A program made the translations under genes and the position numbers. The notes below the pieces were generated by a model that saw only the letters and a list, made by a program, of their open reading frames with translations, had not been told where the DNA came from and did no database searches. Below are positions 1 through 8,873 of a stretch of 61,915 bases of DNA, one piece after another. Location of the stretch: NCBI GenBank assembly GCA_938034975.1, contig CALHNI010000010.1:1-61915 (forward strand). Reading direction: 5' to 3'. The DNA comes from Candidatus Goldiibacteriota bacterium (GTDB lineage Bacteria > Oederibacteriota > PGYV01 > DYJU01). How positions within the stretch are numbered: position 1 is the stretch's first letter; each line of letters opens with the position of its first letter.

Positions 1-130
1 TTAAAGTGCATTACTTTTATTTACCTGTTTTTTAATTTAAAAATAAGTTCTCTTTTAAAAATTATATTTGTTTATAAACCTTTTTTATATTTCCTTTTTT
101 CCCTTGAAAAACGCTAATGCGTTTTTCAGG
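1..130 (+). repeat. Dispersed hairpin repeat, unit 1a (3' part; left end outside window)
   Basis: GCATTACTTTTATTTACCTGTTTTTTAATTT core and terminal hairpin CTTGAAAAACGC-TAAT-GCGTTTTTCAGG at 103-130. Confidence 0.85.
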
Positions 131-134
131 TTAA

Positions 135-319
135 CTATAAAAACGTATTTGAAAAAGCGTTTTTTAATAAATTTTTATTTTTATAGCGCATTACTTCTAT
201 TCAACCGCTTTTTATTTAAAATAAAGAACAAGTGTTGTTTCAAATATGTTATTGTTTTTAATAGTATAATTTTTTGTTTTTTTCTCAGTAAATTGTAATT
301 TTTAAATACAATTTTCAGG
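135..319 (+). repeat. Dispersed hairpin repeat, unit 1b (tandem to 1a)
   Basis: AAAACGT..AGCGTTTT hairpin, core GCATTACTTCTATTCAACCGCTTTTTATTTAAAATAAAG, terminal ...ATTTTCAGG. Confidence 0.75.
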
Positions 320-329
320 ATTCATATTT

Positions 330-512
330 TAAAAACTTGTATGAAAATGAGATTTTAGTTTAAAAAATATTTTTGCTTTGTTTTATTAAATAAATTATTA
401 TTTTTATAATCTAGTGCTTTTATTCATATTTTTCAATAAAAAATAACATAAAAGTATTATTTTTTTAACAAAATATCTCTTAAAACTTCAATTTTTTACT
501 TTAATATTCAGG
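330..512 (+). repeat. Degenerate third tandem unit 1c
   Basis: TTATTTTTATAATCTAGTGCTTTTATTCATATTTTTCAATAAAAAATA core-like, ends TATTCAGG. Confidence 0.4.
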
Positions 513-525
513 TTAGATTTATAAA

Positions 526-1509
526 TTACATTCTAATAACGGCACTGCCCCATGTAAATCCTGCTCCCATTGCTGAAATTGCAATTAAATCTCCTTTTTT
601 AATTTTTCCTTGTTCAACAGCTTCGGCAAGGGCAATTGGAATAGTAGCAGCAGAAGTATTCCCATATTTATCAAGATTTATTATAATCTTTTCATCTGGA
701 ATATTATATTTTTCAGCAATAGCATTAATTATTCTTTTGTTAGCCTGATGAAAAATTAAATAATCTATGTCTGACAATTTAATATTTGCTCTTTTTAAAC
801 TTATTTCAAGAGCTTCATACATCAGTATTATTGCATCTTTAAAAACTTCCTTACCATTCATTTTAATATAAATTGAATCATCATTTAATGTTTCATTTGA
901 AAATTTTTTAAAACTTCCACCTGCTTCAATTAAAAGCAAATTAGCTTTACTTCCATCTGATGAGTTAAAAGTAGATAATATTTTGCTATCATCCTCACTC
1001 TTACTTATAATTACCGCACCAGCACCATCACCGAACAAAACACATGTATTCTTGTCTTTCCAATTTGTTTTTCTTGAAAAAATTTCAGCACCCACCAATA
1101 ATATATTATTATAAAGTCCTGATTGTATCATTATTTTGGCAAGTTCAATTCCATATACAAAACCTGAACAGGCAGCAGAAATATCCAGAGAGGGGATATT
1201 TTTTAAGCCAAGTTTATAAGTAAGTACATTGGCAGTTGCAGGAAAAATATAATCCCCTGTAACAGTTGCAACTAAAACATAATCTATATCATTTTTTTCT
1301 AAACCGGCATTTTTAATTGCTTTAATACTTGCTTTTAATGCCAAATCCGAAGTTACTTCATTATCAGCTGCAATATGTCTTTCTTTTATACCAGTTCTGG
1401 TTGTTATCCATTCATCTAAAGTATCAACTAATTTTTCCAAATCAAAATTAGTAAGAATTTTTTCCGGAACATAAAAACCACAACCAGAAATTTTTGCTTC
1501 TATTTTCAT
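526..1509 (-). CDS. fabH: 3-oxoacyl-[acyl-carrier-protein] synthase III (KAS III)
   Basis: Protein shows DISAACSGF active-site Cys, FHQANKRI His, GNTSAATIP Asn; adjacent to plsX. Confidence 0.96.
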   Translation of the reverse strand: MKIEAKISGCGFYVPEKILTNFDLEKLVDTLDEWITTRTGIKERHIAADNEVTSDLALKASIKAIKNAGLEKNDIDYVLVATVTGDYIFPATANVLTYKLGLKNIPSLDISAACSGFVYGIELAKIMIQSGLYNNILLVGAEIFSRKTNWKDKNTCVLFGDGAGAVIISKSEDDSKILSTFNSSDGSKANLLLIEAGGSFKKFSNETLNDDSIYIKMNGKEVFKDAIILMYEALEISLKRANIKLSDIDYLIFHQANKRIINAIAEKYNIPDEKIIINLDKYGNTSAATIPIALAEAVEQGKIKKGDLIAISAMGAGFTWGSAVIRM

Positions 1510-2516
1510 TTTATATCCAAAATTTTTATATTATTTTCAATTTCTTCATTTATATGATGTTTTATAAATTCAGATGCAACTTTTATTGCATTTTTAATTG
1601 CTTTTGGATTGGCTCTTCCATGAGTAATAATAACCGGCTTTTTTATACCAAGTAATAATGCCCCACCATACTCATCATAACTTACCTTTTTTTTAATTTT
1701 ATTAAAAATACTAATCATAAATAAAGCTCCTATTTTTGAAATTAAACCGCCTTCTTTTATTCCTGTTTTAATAAGGTCAATCATAAAATGTGCAATTTCT
1801 TCACCAAATTTTAAAATTGCATTTCCTACAAAACCATCACATACTACAACATCAAAATTACCATTTATTATATCCCTGCCTTCTGCATTACCTTTATAAT
1901 TTAATTTTGTTTTAGTCATTAATTCATTTGATGCTGCTGTTAATTCATTTCCTTTGGCTTCTTCTTCACCGACAGAAAGCAAACCAACTTTTGGATTATT
2001 TATACCGAATATATGTTTTGCATAAAGAGAACCCATAATAGCAAACTGGACAAGATATGATGGTTTACAATCAACAGTTGCACCTGCATCAAGCAAAGCC
2101 GTAAAACCATTTCTGGAAGGTATAGGAGTTAAAATTGCAGGTCTTAAAACCCCTGGGATCCTTCCAATTATTAATAATGATGAAGCAACAACAGCACCTG
2201 TATTCCCTGCGGAAACAAATGCTTCTCCTTTACCATCTTTTATTAAATTAGCAGCTATAGCGATTGAAGAATTAGGTTTTTGTTTTAATGCCTGGGCAGG
2301 ATGTTCAGACATTGTAATTACTTCGTCTGCATTAATTATTTCTATACGATTCATTTCATCTTTTGTCAACCTATTATGAAGCAATTTTTCAATTTCTTCC
2401 TTTTTACCTACAAGTATTATATCTATATCCTTAAAATTTTTAATTGCCTGAATAGTCCCTTCAATTTCAACATACGGAGCATTATCACTACCCATAGCAT
2501 CAAGAACAATTTTCAT
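1506..2516 (-). CDS. plsX: Phosphate acyltransferase PlsX
   Basis: MKIVLDAMGSDNAP start, SAGNTGA, DGFVGNA motifs; 4-bp overlap with fabH. Confidence 0.96.
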   Translation of the reverse strand: MKIVLDAMGSDNAPYVEIEGTIQAIKNFKDIDIILVGKKEEIEKLLHNRLTKDEMNRIEIINADEVITMSEHPAQALKQKPNSSIAIAANLIKDGKGEAFVSAGNTGAVVASSLLIIGRIPGVLRPAILTPIPSRNGFTALLDAGATVDCKPSYLVQFAIMGSLYAKHIFGINNPKVGLLSVGEEEAKGNELTAASNELMTKTKLNYKGNAEGRDIINGNFDVVVCDGFVGNAILKFGEEIAHFMIDLIKTGIKEGGLISKIGALFMISIFNKIKKKVSYDEYGGALLLGIKKPVIITHGRANPKAIKNAIKVASEFIKHHINEEIENNIKILDIK

Positions 2517-2541
2517 CTAAACCTCCGTTTTATAAATCAAA

Positions 2542-2727
2542 CTATACTTCTGTATTTAATATTGCCCTTCCCGCATAATATCCACAATTACCACAAATTC
2601 TATGTGGTAACTTTTTTTGATGACAATTAGGACAATCAACAAGGTTTAGATTCTGAGTAAGTTTCATATTAGCAGCTCTTCTGCTTCTTGATTTTGATTT
2701 TGATGTTTTTCTGGTTAAATTAGCCAT
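2542..2727 (-). CDS. rpmF: 50S ribosomal protein L32 (zinc-binding C+ form)
   Basis: 61 aa, CPNCHQKKLPHRICGNCGYYAGR. Confidence 0.96.
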   Translation of the reverse strand: MANLTRKTSKSKSRSRRAANMKLTQNLNLVDCPNCHQKKLPHRICGNCGYYAGRAILNTEV

Positions 2728-2729
2728 AT

Positions 2730-3236
2730 TTATTCCTCCTTTTTATTTAATATATTAAATTCATTAAAAGGTCTATTTTTAAAATCCTTTTTACAATCAC
2801 ACTTTTCTTTATTTAAATTTTTCCCACAAACAGGACATAAGCCTTTACAATTATCATTGCATAAAGGCTTTACAGGTAATTCAAGTAATAGGGTCTCTCT
2901 TAAATAATCAAAAAGGTCTATTTCATTTTTTTCATAAAAATATACATTATCTTCTTTATCATTTTTACTAAAATTTTCATTTCTTTCAAAAATAGAAGTA
3001 AAATTTGCAGTTATAGGCCAAATAAACTTTTCAAGACACCTGACACAGGTATTTTTTAATTCGCCTGTTATTTTACCCTGAATTATTACTCTGTTGTCTG
3101 TATCTTTTGTAAGTGTAAGGTTAATGGAAAGTTCTTTGTTAATTAATATGTCCTCATCAAAAAAGACATCATTTTCTTTTATTTTAAAAGATACTTCTGT
3201 TTGCTTTGAAAAAGAACTTAAATTTATTTTAAACAT
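2730..3236 (-). CDS. DUF177/YceD family protein
   Basis: CVRCLE and LCPVCGKNLN motifs; located immediately upstream of rpmF as in the conserved yceD-rpmF-plsX-fabH order. Confidence 0.9.
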   Translation of the reverse strand: MFKINLSSFSKQTEVSFKIKENDVFFDEDILINKELSINLTLTKDTDNRVIIQGKITGELKNTCVRCLEKFIWPITANFTSIFERNENFSKNDKEDNVYFYEKNEIDLFDYLRETLLLELPVKPLCNDNCKGLCPVCGKNLNKEKCDCKKDFKNRPFNEFNILNKKEE

Positions 3237-3319
3237 TTTAACACCTGTATTATATTAAAGCATAAAAAACGAATTGATTTTACACTATTGAAAAAATTAT
3301 GTCAAATATTTTTTTGAAT

Positions 3320-3505
3320 CCTGAAAATTGTATTAAAAGATTGTAATTTTCAGGAGAAAAAATACAAAAATTATATAATATTTATTATTTAAAAAATTAA
3401 ATATTCACTTTCATTTTATTTTAATTTTAAAAAACGGGCGAATAAAAATATTGCATTATAAAAAATAAAAATCTATTAAATAAAAATACGCCTTTTACTT
3501 ACGGT
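3320..3505 (-). repeat. Dispersed hairpin repeat, copy 2 (reverse orientation)
   Basis: CCTGAAAATTGTATTAAAAGATTGTAATTTTCAGG hairpin; AAAAAACGGGCGAATAAAAATATTGCATTATAAAAAATAAAAA core in reverse; ACGCCTTTTACTTACGG end. Confidence 0.8.
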
Positions 3506-3592
3506 TGAATAATCTTTTTATTAATTATTTACAAAAAATTTCTTGAATTTTTTTTATAAAATTGTAAACTAAAATGCCAAAAGGAGTTAAAA

Positions 3593-4492
3593 TTGAATAT
3601 AAATAAAATCCAAAAAATAGCAAATAAAATACGCAAAAGAGTTCTTGACTTTACCTTAAAAAATAATGGTGGTTATTTAAGTCAGGCATGCTCTTCTGCT
3701 GAAATTTTTGCTTGTCTTTATACAAAAATTATGAAATTAAAACCCTTTAAAAAACCTTTAATGCCAGAGCCATTTAATGGGGTTCCTTCTACTAAAAATA
3801 AAAAATATATTCCGGGTTATTATTTCACCAGTCCACACGAATCTAATTTAGACAGATTTATTTTGTCTCCTACGCATTACTCCCTTGTTTTATACGCTAC
3901 CTTAATTGAAACAGGCAGATTAGATGAAAAATCTCTTGAATTTTTCAATAAAGATGGTTCATCACTTGAAATGATAGGTGCAGAACATTCACCTGGAATG
4001 GAAGTTATGACTGGTTCTTTAGGACAGGGATTAAGCCAGGCAGTGGGCATGGCACTAGGACGAAAATTTAAAAAGGAAAAAGGCAAAATATGGGTATTAA
4101 TGTCAGATGGCGAATTTCAAATTGGTATGGTATGGGAATCTTTCCAATTCATGAGCCATTATAAGCTTGATAATATTATTATTTTGATTGATTTTAATAA
4201 AAATCAATGTGACGGACCTGTTAAAACGGTTATGCAGATTGAACCTTTGCGCAATAAATTGATTTCCTTTGGCGCAAAAGTTATATCAATTAATGGACAT
4301 AATATAAAAGAATTATTGAAAGCATCAAAAGTTAAGCATATAAATAAACCACTTGTCATTTTATGTCATACTGATGCCTGCAAAGGTATAAATGAATTAA
4401 GAAAAAAAGAAAAATTGCATTATATACGATTTAAAAATGAAGAAGAAAAAAAACAATATTTATATATACTTAAAAGGTTAGAAAATGAATAA
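3593..4492 (+). CDS. Transketolase N-terminal (ThDP-binding) subunit, split type
   Basis: MTGSLGQGLSQAVGMALGRK and SDGEFQIGMVWESFQF...IDFNKNQ ThDP motif; only the N-terminal half present. Confidence 0.92.
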   Translation: MNINKIQKIANKIRKRVLDFTLKNNGGYLSQACSSAEIFACLYTKIMKLKPFKKPLMPEPFNGVPSTKNKKYIPGYYFTSPHESNLDRFILSPTHYSLVLYATLIETGRLDEKSLEFFNKDGSSLEMIGAEHSPGMEVMTGSLGQGLSQAVGMALGRKFKKEKGKIWVLMSDGEFQIGMVWESFQFMSHYKLDNIIILIDFNKNQCDGPVKTVMQIEPLRNKLISFGAKVISINGHNIKELLKASKVKHINKPLVILCHTDACKGINELRKKEKLHYIRFKNEEEKKQYLYILKRLENE

Positions 4493-5501
4493 AATAGAAA
4501 AATTATCCTTTGTTCATAGAGAAAATCTTGTAAAATTTGCTAAAAATAAAAAAAATATTCTTGTTCTGACAGCTGATTTAACAGGGTCGTGCGAAGCAGA
4601 CCTTTTTAAAAAAAAATACCCGGAAAGATTTATTTCATGTGGTATATCAGAACAAAATATGCTATCAGTTGCAGGTGGTCTTGCGCGTGAGGGATTTATT
4701 CCATTTGTCCATACATTTGCAGTTTTTATATATAGAAGGGCTTATGACCAGATTGCAATGTCTGTTGCATACCCTAATCTTCCTGTAAAAATGTTCGGGT
4801 TTTTACCAGGTATCACAACACCTGGCGGTGCTACTCATCAGGCAATAGAAGATATTGCTGTTATGAGAGCATTGCCTAATATGACTGTTTTAGAAGTTGG
4901 TGACGCAACAGAAGTTGAAACTGTGCTTGATATTGTCTACTCAATAAAAGGCCCTGTATATATACGAATGTTGCGTGGTGAAATACCAAGAATTTTTGAT
5001 AAAAATTTACCTTTTAAATTAGATACTCCGAGATTATTGAAAAAAGGAAAAGATGTTTTAATAATTTCAAGTGGAATATGCACAGAAGAATCATTGAAAG
5101 CCACAGATCTTTTAAATAAAAATGGTATATCAACCACACTTTTGCATATTTCTACTATGAAACCTTTTAAAAATAAATTTATACCAGACATTTTAAGTTC
5201 GGTCAAATATGGTATAATTACAGTTGAAAATCATACTGTAATAGGTGGTCTTGGAACAATAATTTCTGAAAAAATGGCAGAATTTAAAATAAATAAAAAA
5301 ATTATTAAATTAGGCCTTCAGGATACTTTTGCACATGGAGCAAGTAAAAATTATCTTATGAGAGAATATGGTTTTGATGCATATAATATTATTAAATCAA
5401 CTTATAAATTATTGAAAATCAATGCCCCAATAAACAAATTACAAATTAAAGATTCATACATAAATTATTTTAATAAAAATTTAAAACCGGAAGATTTATG
5501 A
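4485..5501 (+). CDS. Transketolase C-terminal (Pyr/C) subunit, split type
   Basis: FISCGISEQNMLSVAGGLAREGFIPFVHTFAVF Pyr-domain motif; 8-bp overlap with N-subunit. Confidence 0.93.
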   Translation: MNKIEKLSFVHRENLVKFAKNKKNILVLTADLTGSCEADLFKKKYPERFISCGISEQNMLSVAGGLAREGFIPFVHTFAVFIYRRAYDQIAMSVAYPNLPVKMFGFLPGITTPGGATHQAIEDIAVMRALPNMTVLEVGDATEVETVLDIVYSIKGPVYIRMLRGEIPRIFDKNLPFKLDTPRLLKKGKDVLIISSGICTEESLKATDLLNKNGISTTLLHISTMKPFKNKFIPDILSSVKYGIITVENHTVIGGLGTIISEKMAEFKINKKIIKLGLQDTFAHGASKNYLMREYGFDAYNIIKSTYKLLKINAPINKLQIKDSYINYFNKNLKPEDL

Positions 5502-6619
5502 AAAAAAATAATTATTTTTATGTTCAATATAGTTTTAATGCAAAAAATTTTATTGAAGCTAAAAAAATTGCTTTTGATATCTGCATTGAACAAACCATTG
5601 AATTCCCTTTTGAATTACTTAAAAATGGTTATATTAAAAAATATTTAATTGGCAAAATTAAGAAATTATTTAAAATAAATAAAAACAGATATTTTACAGA
5701 AATAGCATATAATAATATGCTTGTTGGAACAGACTACACACAATTTTTAAATATAATTTTTGGTAATATTTCTTTAAAAAAAGGTATTAAAGTAGAATCT
5801 TTTGTTATTTCTAATTATCTTAAAAAATTAATAAAAGGACCAAAATTCGGGATTGATGGGATGAGAAAAATTTTAAATGTTTATAATCGCCCTTTAACTT
5901 GTTCAGCAATAAAGCCGGTTGGATTGAATACAAAAAAATTATCGCAAATTGCATATAAATTTGCATTAGGCGGTATAGATATAATTAAAGATGACCACGG
6001 ACTTGCCAATCAGATTTTTGCACCTTTTGAAAAAAGGGTTTATTTTGTTTCAAAAGCAGTTAAAAAAGCAATAAAAAAAACCGGGAAAAAAGTTTTATAT
6101 ACACCAAATATTACAGGTGACAGTGAGAATGAAATAATAAAAAAAGCATATTTTGCAAAAAAATGCGGTGTAGGCGGTGTTGTAATATCAGGATTTTTAA
6201 CAGGAATTCCACTTATAAAAAAGCTAAGTGAAGATAATAATTTTAATCTGCCTATTTTATTTCATCCAGCCTTTTCTGGAAGTTATATAACTTCAAAAGA
6301 AAGTGGTTTTTCTTTTTATTCCTTTTTTGGTCAATTACCGAGAACCGTAGGTGCCGATATTGTAATTTTTCCTAATTTTGACAGCAGATTTTCATTTAAA
6401 AAAGATGATTGTAAAAAAATTATCCTTGGTTGTAAATCAAAAATGCTTAATATAAAACCATGCTTACCGGCACCTGGAGGCGGAATAACAATTAATAAAA
6501 TAAAAAATTTAAAAAAATTTTACGGTAATGATGTTGTATTTTTAATGGCCGGCGGATTATTCCATAATTCCGCTGATATTATAAAAAATTGTCAAGAATT
6601 TATAAATTTAATATCTTAA
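5498..6619 (+). CDS. RuBisCO-like protein (form IV, RLP)
   Basis: SAIKPVGLN, GGIDIIKDDHGLANQ, HPAFSG, VGADIVIFPNF, PAPGGGI, MAGGLF are RuBisCO-fold motifs; K201 and D203 equivalents retained, K177/E204/R295 equivalents lost. Confidence 0.9.
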   Translation: MKKNNYFYVQYSFNAKNFIEAKKIAFDICIEQTIEFPFELLKNGYIKKYLIGKIKKLFKINKNRYFTEIAYNNMLVGTDYTQFLNIIFGNISLKKGIKVESFVISNYLKKLIKGPKFGIDGMRKILNVYNRPLTCSAIKPVGLNTKKLSQIAYKFALGGIDIIKDDHGLANQIFAPFEKRVYFVSKAVKKAIKKTGKKVLYTPNITGDSENEIIKKAYFAKKCGVGGVVISGFLTGIPLIKKLSEDNNFNLPILFHPAFSGSYITSKESGFSFYSFFGQLPRTVGADIVIFPNFDSRFSFKKDDCKKIILGCKSKMLNIKPCLPAPGGGITINKIKNLKKFYGNDVVFLMAGGLFHNSADIIKNCQEFINLIS

Positions 6620-8856
6620 ATTTCTGACCAGTTTGATGATTGAGTTGCTGTTCTGTTTATAAGCATATTTAGCATTTCATCAATAACCGCCATTACACGA
6701 ACTGATGCATCATATGCCCTCTGATACTGTTTGGCAAGCATTAATTCCTGAACTTCATCAACTCTGGTAATATTATCCTGTAAATTTTGTAATTGTTCAA
6801 CTGCTGCCTTATATTCTGCTAAAATATTTTCTGCGCTGTTTGTTTCACCTTTTAACGAACTTAAAATTGAATCATAAAAATCTTCAAATCTGGTATTTGT
6901 TATTAATTTGATTGATTGCAGCAGATTACCATCTTTATCTGAAATAAAAAATGGAGACAACTGATGATCCTGATTCCCATTACTTGAAATAACTCTGGAG
7001 CCAAAGAAAAATTTCTGGCTTTCAGGTATGAAACTTCCTGAACCTGTAATTGCAATTATAGCAGAACGAGTCGCTGCAATTGGCTGAACAGTTCCCCATT
7101 GTACTTCATATTGGGCTCCACGATAAATAATATTAACTGACCCAAGATATTTCGGTGGCGGACCTGCCGAACTTCCTGGATCCATTGCTTCTACATCAAA
7201 TTTATTTTTTTGACTTTCCCAGGTAAAAAATGTAAGTGGGACTGGTCTGTATTCAAGTATCTGGTTTCCTTCTATTGCTCCCTCGTAATTTATAGGTGCC
7301 GCACTATATATTCGTTCTTCTAAATTTAATCTTTTTAAAGTCATATTTCCTGAGTTTGTAATAAGCGGAGTTGTATCACCAAGTTCTTCAATTGTAAGGG
7401 CTTCGTTTGAAAATATATAAAGTCCTCTTTCATTTGGATCTTTGGGATTACTATTGCTATCAATATAAATTGCAACAAACTTTTCAGGATTTATTGAATT
7501 TATTCTGTTTACAAAAGCACCTATTGTATCTGTTGAATAATAAGGAATGGTTACTCCACCTATAATTACCTGACCATTGCCTAACCCAAGTTGATTAGCC
7601 GGTGGTAATGAACCATTTGTTCCTATATAAGTATAACTGTATATTGTCTGATTATTTGATTGAACCCATGAATTCATCAATTTATTATTAATGTTGGCTA
7701 TGATTTTAGCAATATTCATTTTTTGTGTAACAGGAGTTGCCCCCGTATAACCTGTTATAATACCTGTATATGCAGCAATATTGCTGCCTTTATTTAACTG
7801 TAGATTAACATTTATGTCTGATGCTCTTGAGCCGGTGAAAAAATCTATAGGAAAAGCAATTGTCGGATCAGAACTTGTTGCCCCCCTATGAATTTTATTT
7901 ACAACAGTTATCAAACTATTGGCAAATGTATCAAGTTGTGTTCTGTACCAGCTTACAACCTGGTCACGCGCATTTAATAAACCGCCTAATCTGCCTTCAT
8001 AAATTTTATCTGTTATATCAACAGGCCTTGCTCCCTGATATTCAAAAAGTCCTATTCTTTCAAATTTTGAATCTTTTTTCCCTGAAATATAAGTTAAACT
8101 GTTATATCTGCTGCCATCAACAAGAGTATGCCCATGAACATGAAGAAAAACAGAACCGTCACTCCTTGTTTCTATGTTAAGGTTCATAAGTTTTGACAGT
8201 TCAGCAAGCGCTTGAGTCCTTTTATCAAGCAAATCATTTGGTTGTTGCCCAATAGCATAAATATTTACTATCTGCTTGTTAAGTTCAGCGATAAGTTTAA
8301 GATATGTATTTATGTTCTGTATTGTTGTTCTCATTTCATTATTTAAATCCTGTTGTAAATTTATAAGCCCTGATGCCCTGTTATTTAAAAGATTTGCTAA
8401 TTCATATGCTCTGTTGTATACTTCTATTTTTTCTGCTGTTATATTCAAAGGATCCGTATCAACTTTGTCAGCTAGGGCTTCCCATGCGTTCCAGAAGGCT
8501 TCAATCTGGGTTTTAAGTCCTGGAGCGGTTGGATCATCAACTTCAGGAAATAATGCTTTTAAATTCTGAAAAGTTCTTTCTAAAATTTCCCATTTCCCTA
8601 CATTTTGTAATTCAGAACGTATTTGTCTGTCAAGATATAAATCTCTTATTCTTTCTATATTAGAAACTTTAACTCCGGTTCCTATCTGTCCTGGAGGCGA
8701 TATATTAGTCATAGGTTCAGTTGTTGCAAAAACAGCAACCTGCCTTGAATAACCTAAAGTATTTTTATTTGCTATATTATGGTCAATTGTATCAAGAGCA
8801 AAAGTGTGTGCCCTTAAAGATCTTATTGCAGTTTCTATTCCCATTATAAGTGACAT
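6616..8856 (-). CDS. flgK: Flagellar hook-associated protein FlgK
   Basis: N-term MSLIMGIETAIRSLRAHTFALDTIDHNIANKNTLGYSRQ; C-term EVQELMLAKQYQRAYDASVRVMAVIDEMLNMLIN. Confidence 0.95.
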   Translation of the reverse strand: MSLIMGIETAIRSLRAHTFALDTIDHNIANKNTLGYSRQVAVFATTEPMTNISPPGQIGTGVKVSNIERIRDLYLDRQIRSELQNVGKWEILERTFQNLKALFPEVDDPTAPGLKTQIEAFWNAWEALADKVDTDPLNITAEKIEVYNRAYELANLLNNRASGLINLQQDLNNEMRTTIQNINTYLKLIAELNKQIVNIYAIGQQPNDLLDKRTQALAELSKLMNLNIETRSDGSVFLHVHGHTLVDGSRYNSLTYISGKKDSKFERIGLFEYQGARPVDITDKIYEGRLGGLLNARDQVVSWYRTQLDTFANSLITVVNKIHRGATSSDPTIAFPIDFFTGSRASDINVNLQLNKGSNIAAYTGIITGYTGATPVTQKMNIAKIIANINNKLMNSWVQSNNQTIYSYTYIGTNGSLPPANQLGLGNGQVIIGGVTIPYYSTDTIGAFVNRINSINPEKFVAIYIDSNSNPKDPNERGLYIFSNEALTIEELGDTTPLITNSGNMTLKRLNLEERIYSAAPINYEGAIEGNQILEYRPVPLTFFTWESQKNKFDVEAMDPGSSAGPPPKYLGSVNIIYRGAQYEVQWGTVQPIAATRSAIIAITGSGSFIPESQKFFFGSRVISSNGNQDHQLSPFFISDKDGNLLQSIKLITNTRFEDFYDSILSSLKGETNSAENILAEYKAAVEQLQNLQDNITRVDEVQELMLAKQYQRAYDASVRVMAVIDEMLNMLINRTATQSSNWSEI

Positions 8857-8873
8857 AAATTTCTCCTTTCTTT

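Noticed and set aside
68-298. 76-aa ORF on plus strand
   Set aside because: Lies inside hairpin repeat units 1a/1b; Phe/Lys/Asn-rich translation of AT DNA with no recognisable domain
1-512. Possible CRISPR array or integron attC array (regularly spaced palindromes)
   Set aside because: Spacers are themselves similar between units, spacing of about 155-210 bp is too long for CRISPR, no cas genes or integrase seen, and hairpin sequences do not fit attC R/L box patterns
4485-4492. Programmed frameshift fusing the two transketolase halves
   Set aside because: The 8-bp overlap with independent ATG start fits translational coupling; split transketolases are common and both halves are complete
7860-8180. 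Plus-strand ORFs opposite flgK, flgI, porV and others (e.g. 8276-8569, 11376-11585, 20002-20511, 59649-59930)
   Set aside because: Shadow ORFs antisense to clear protein-coding genes; no domain content
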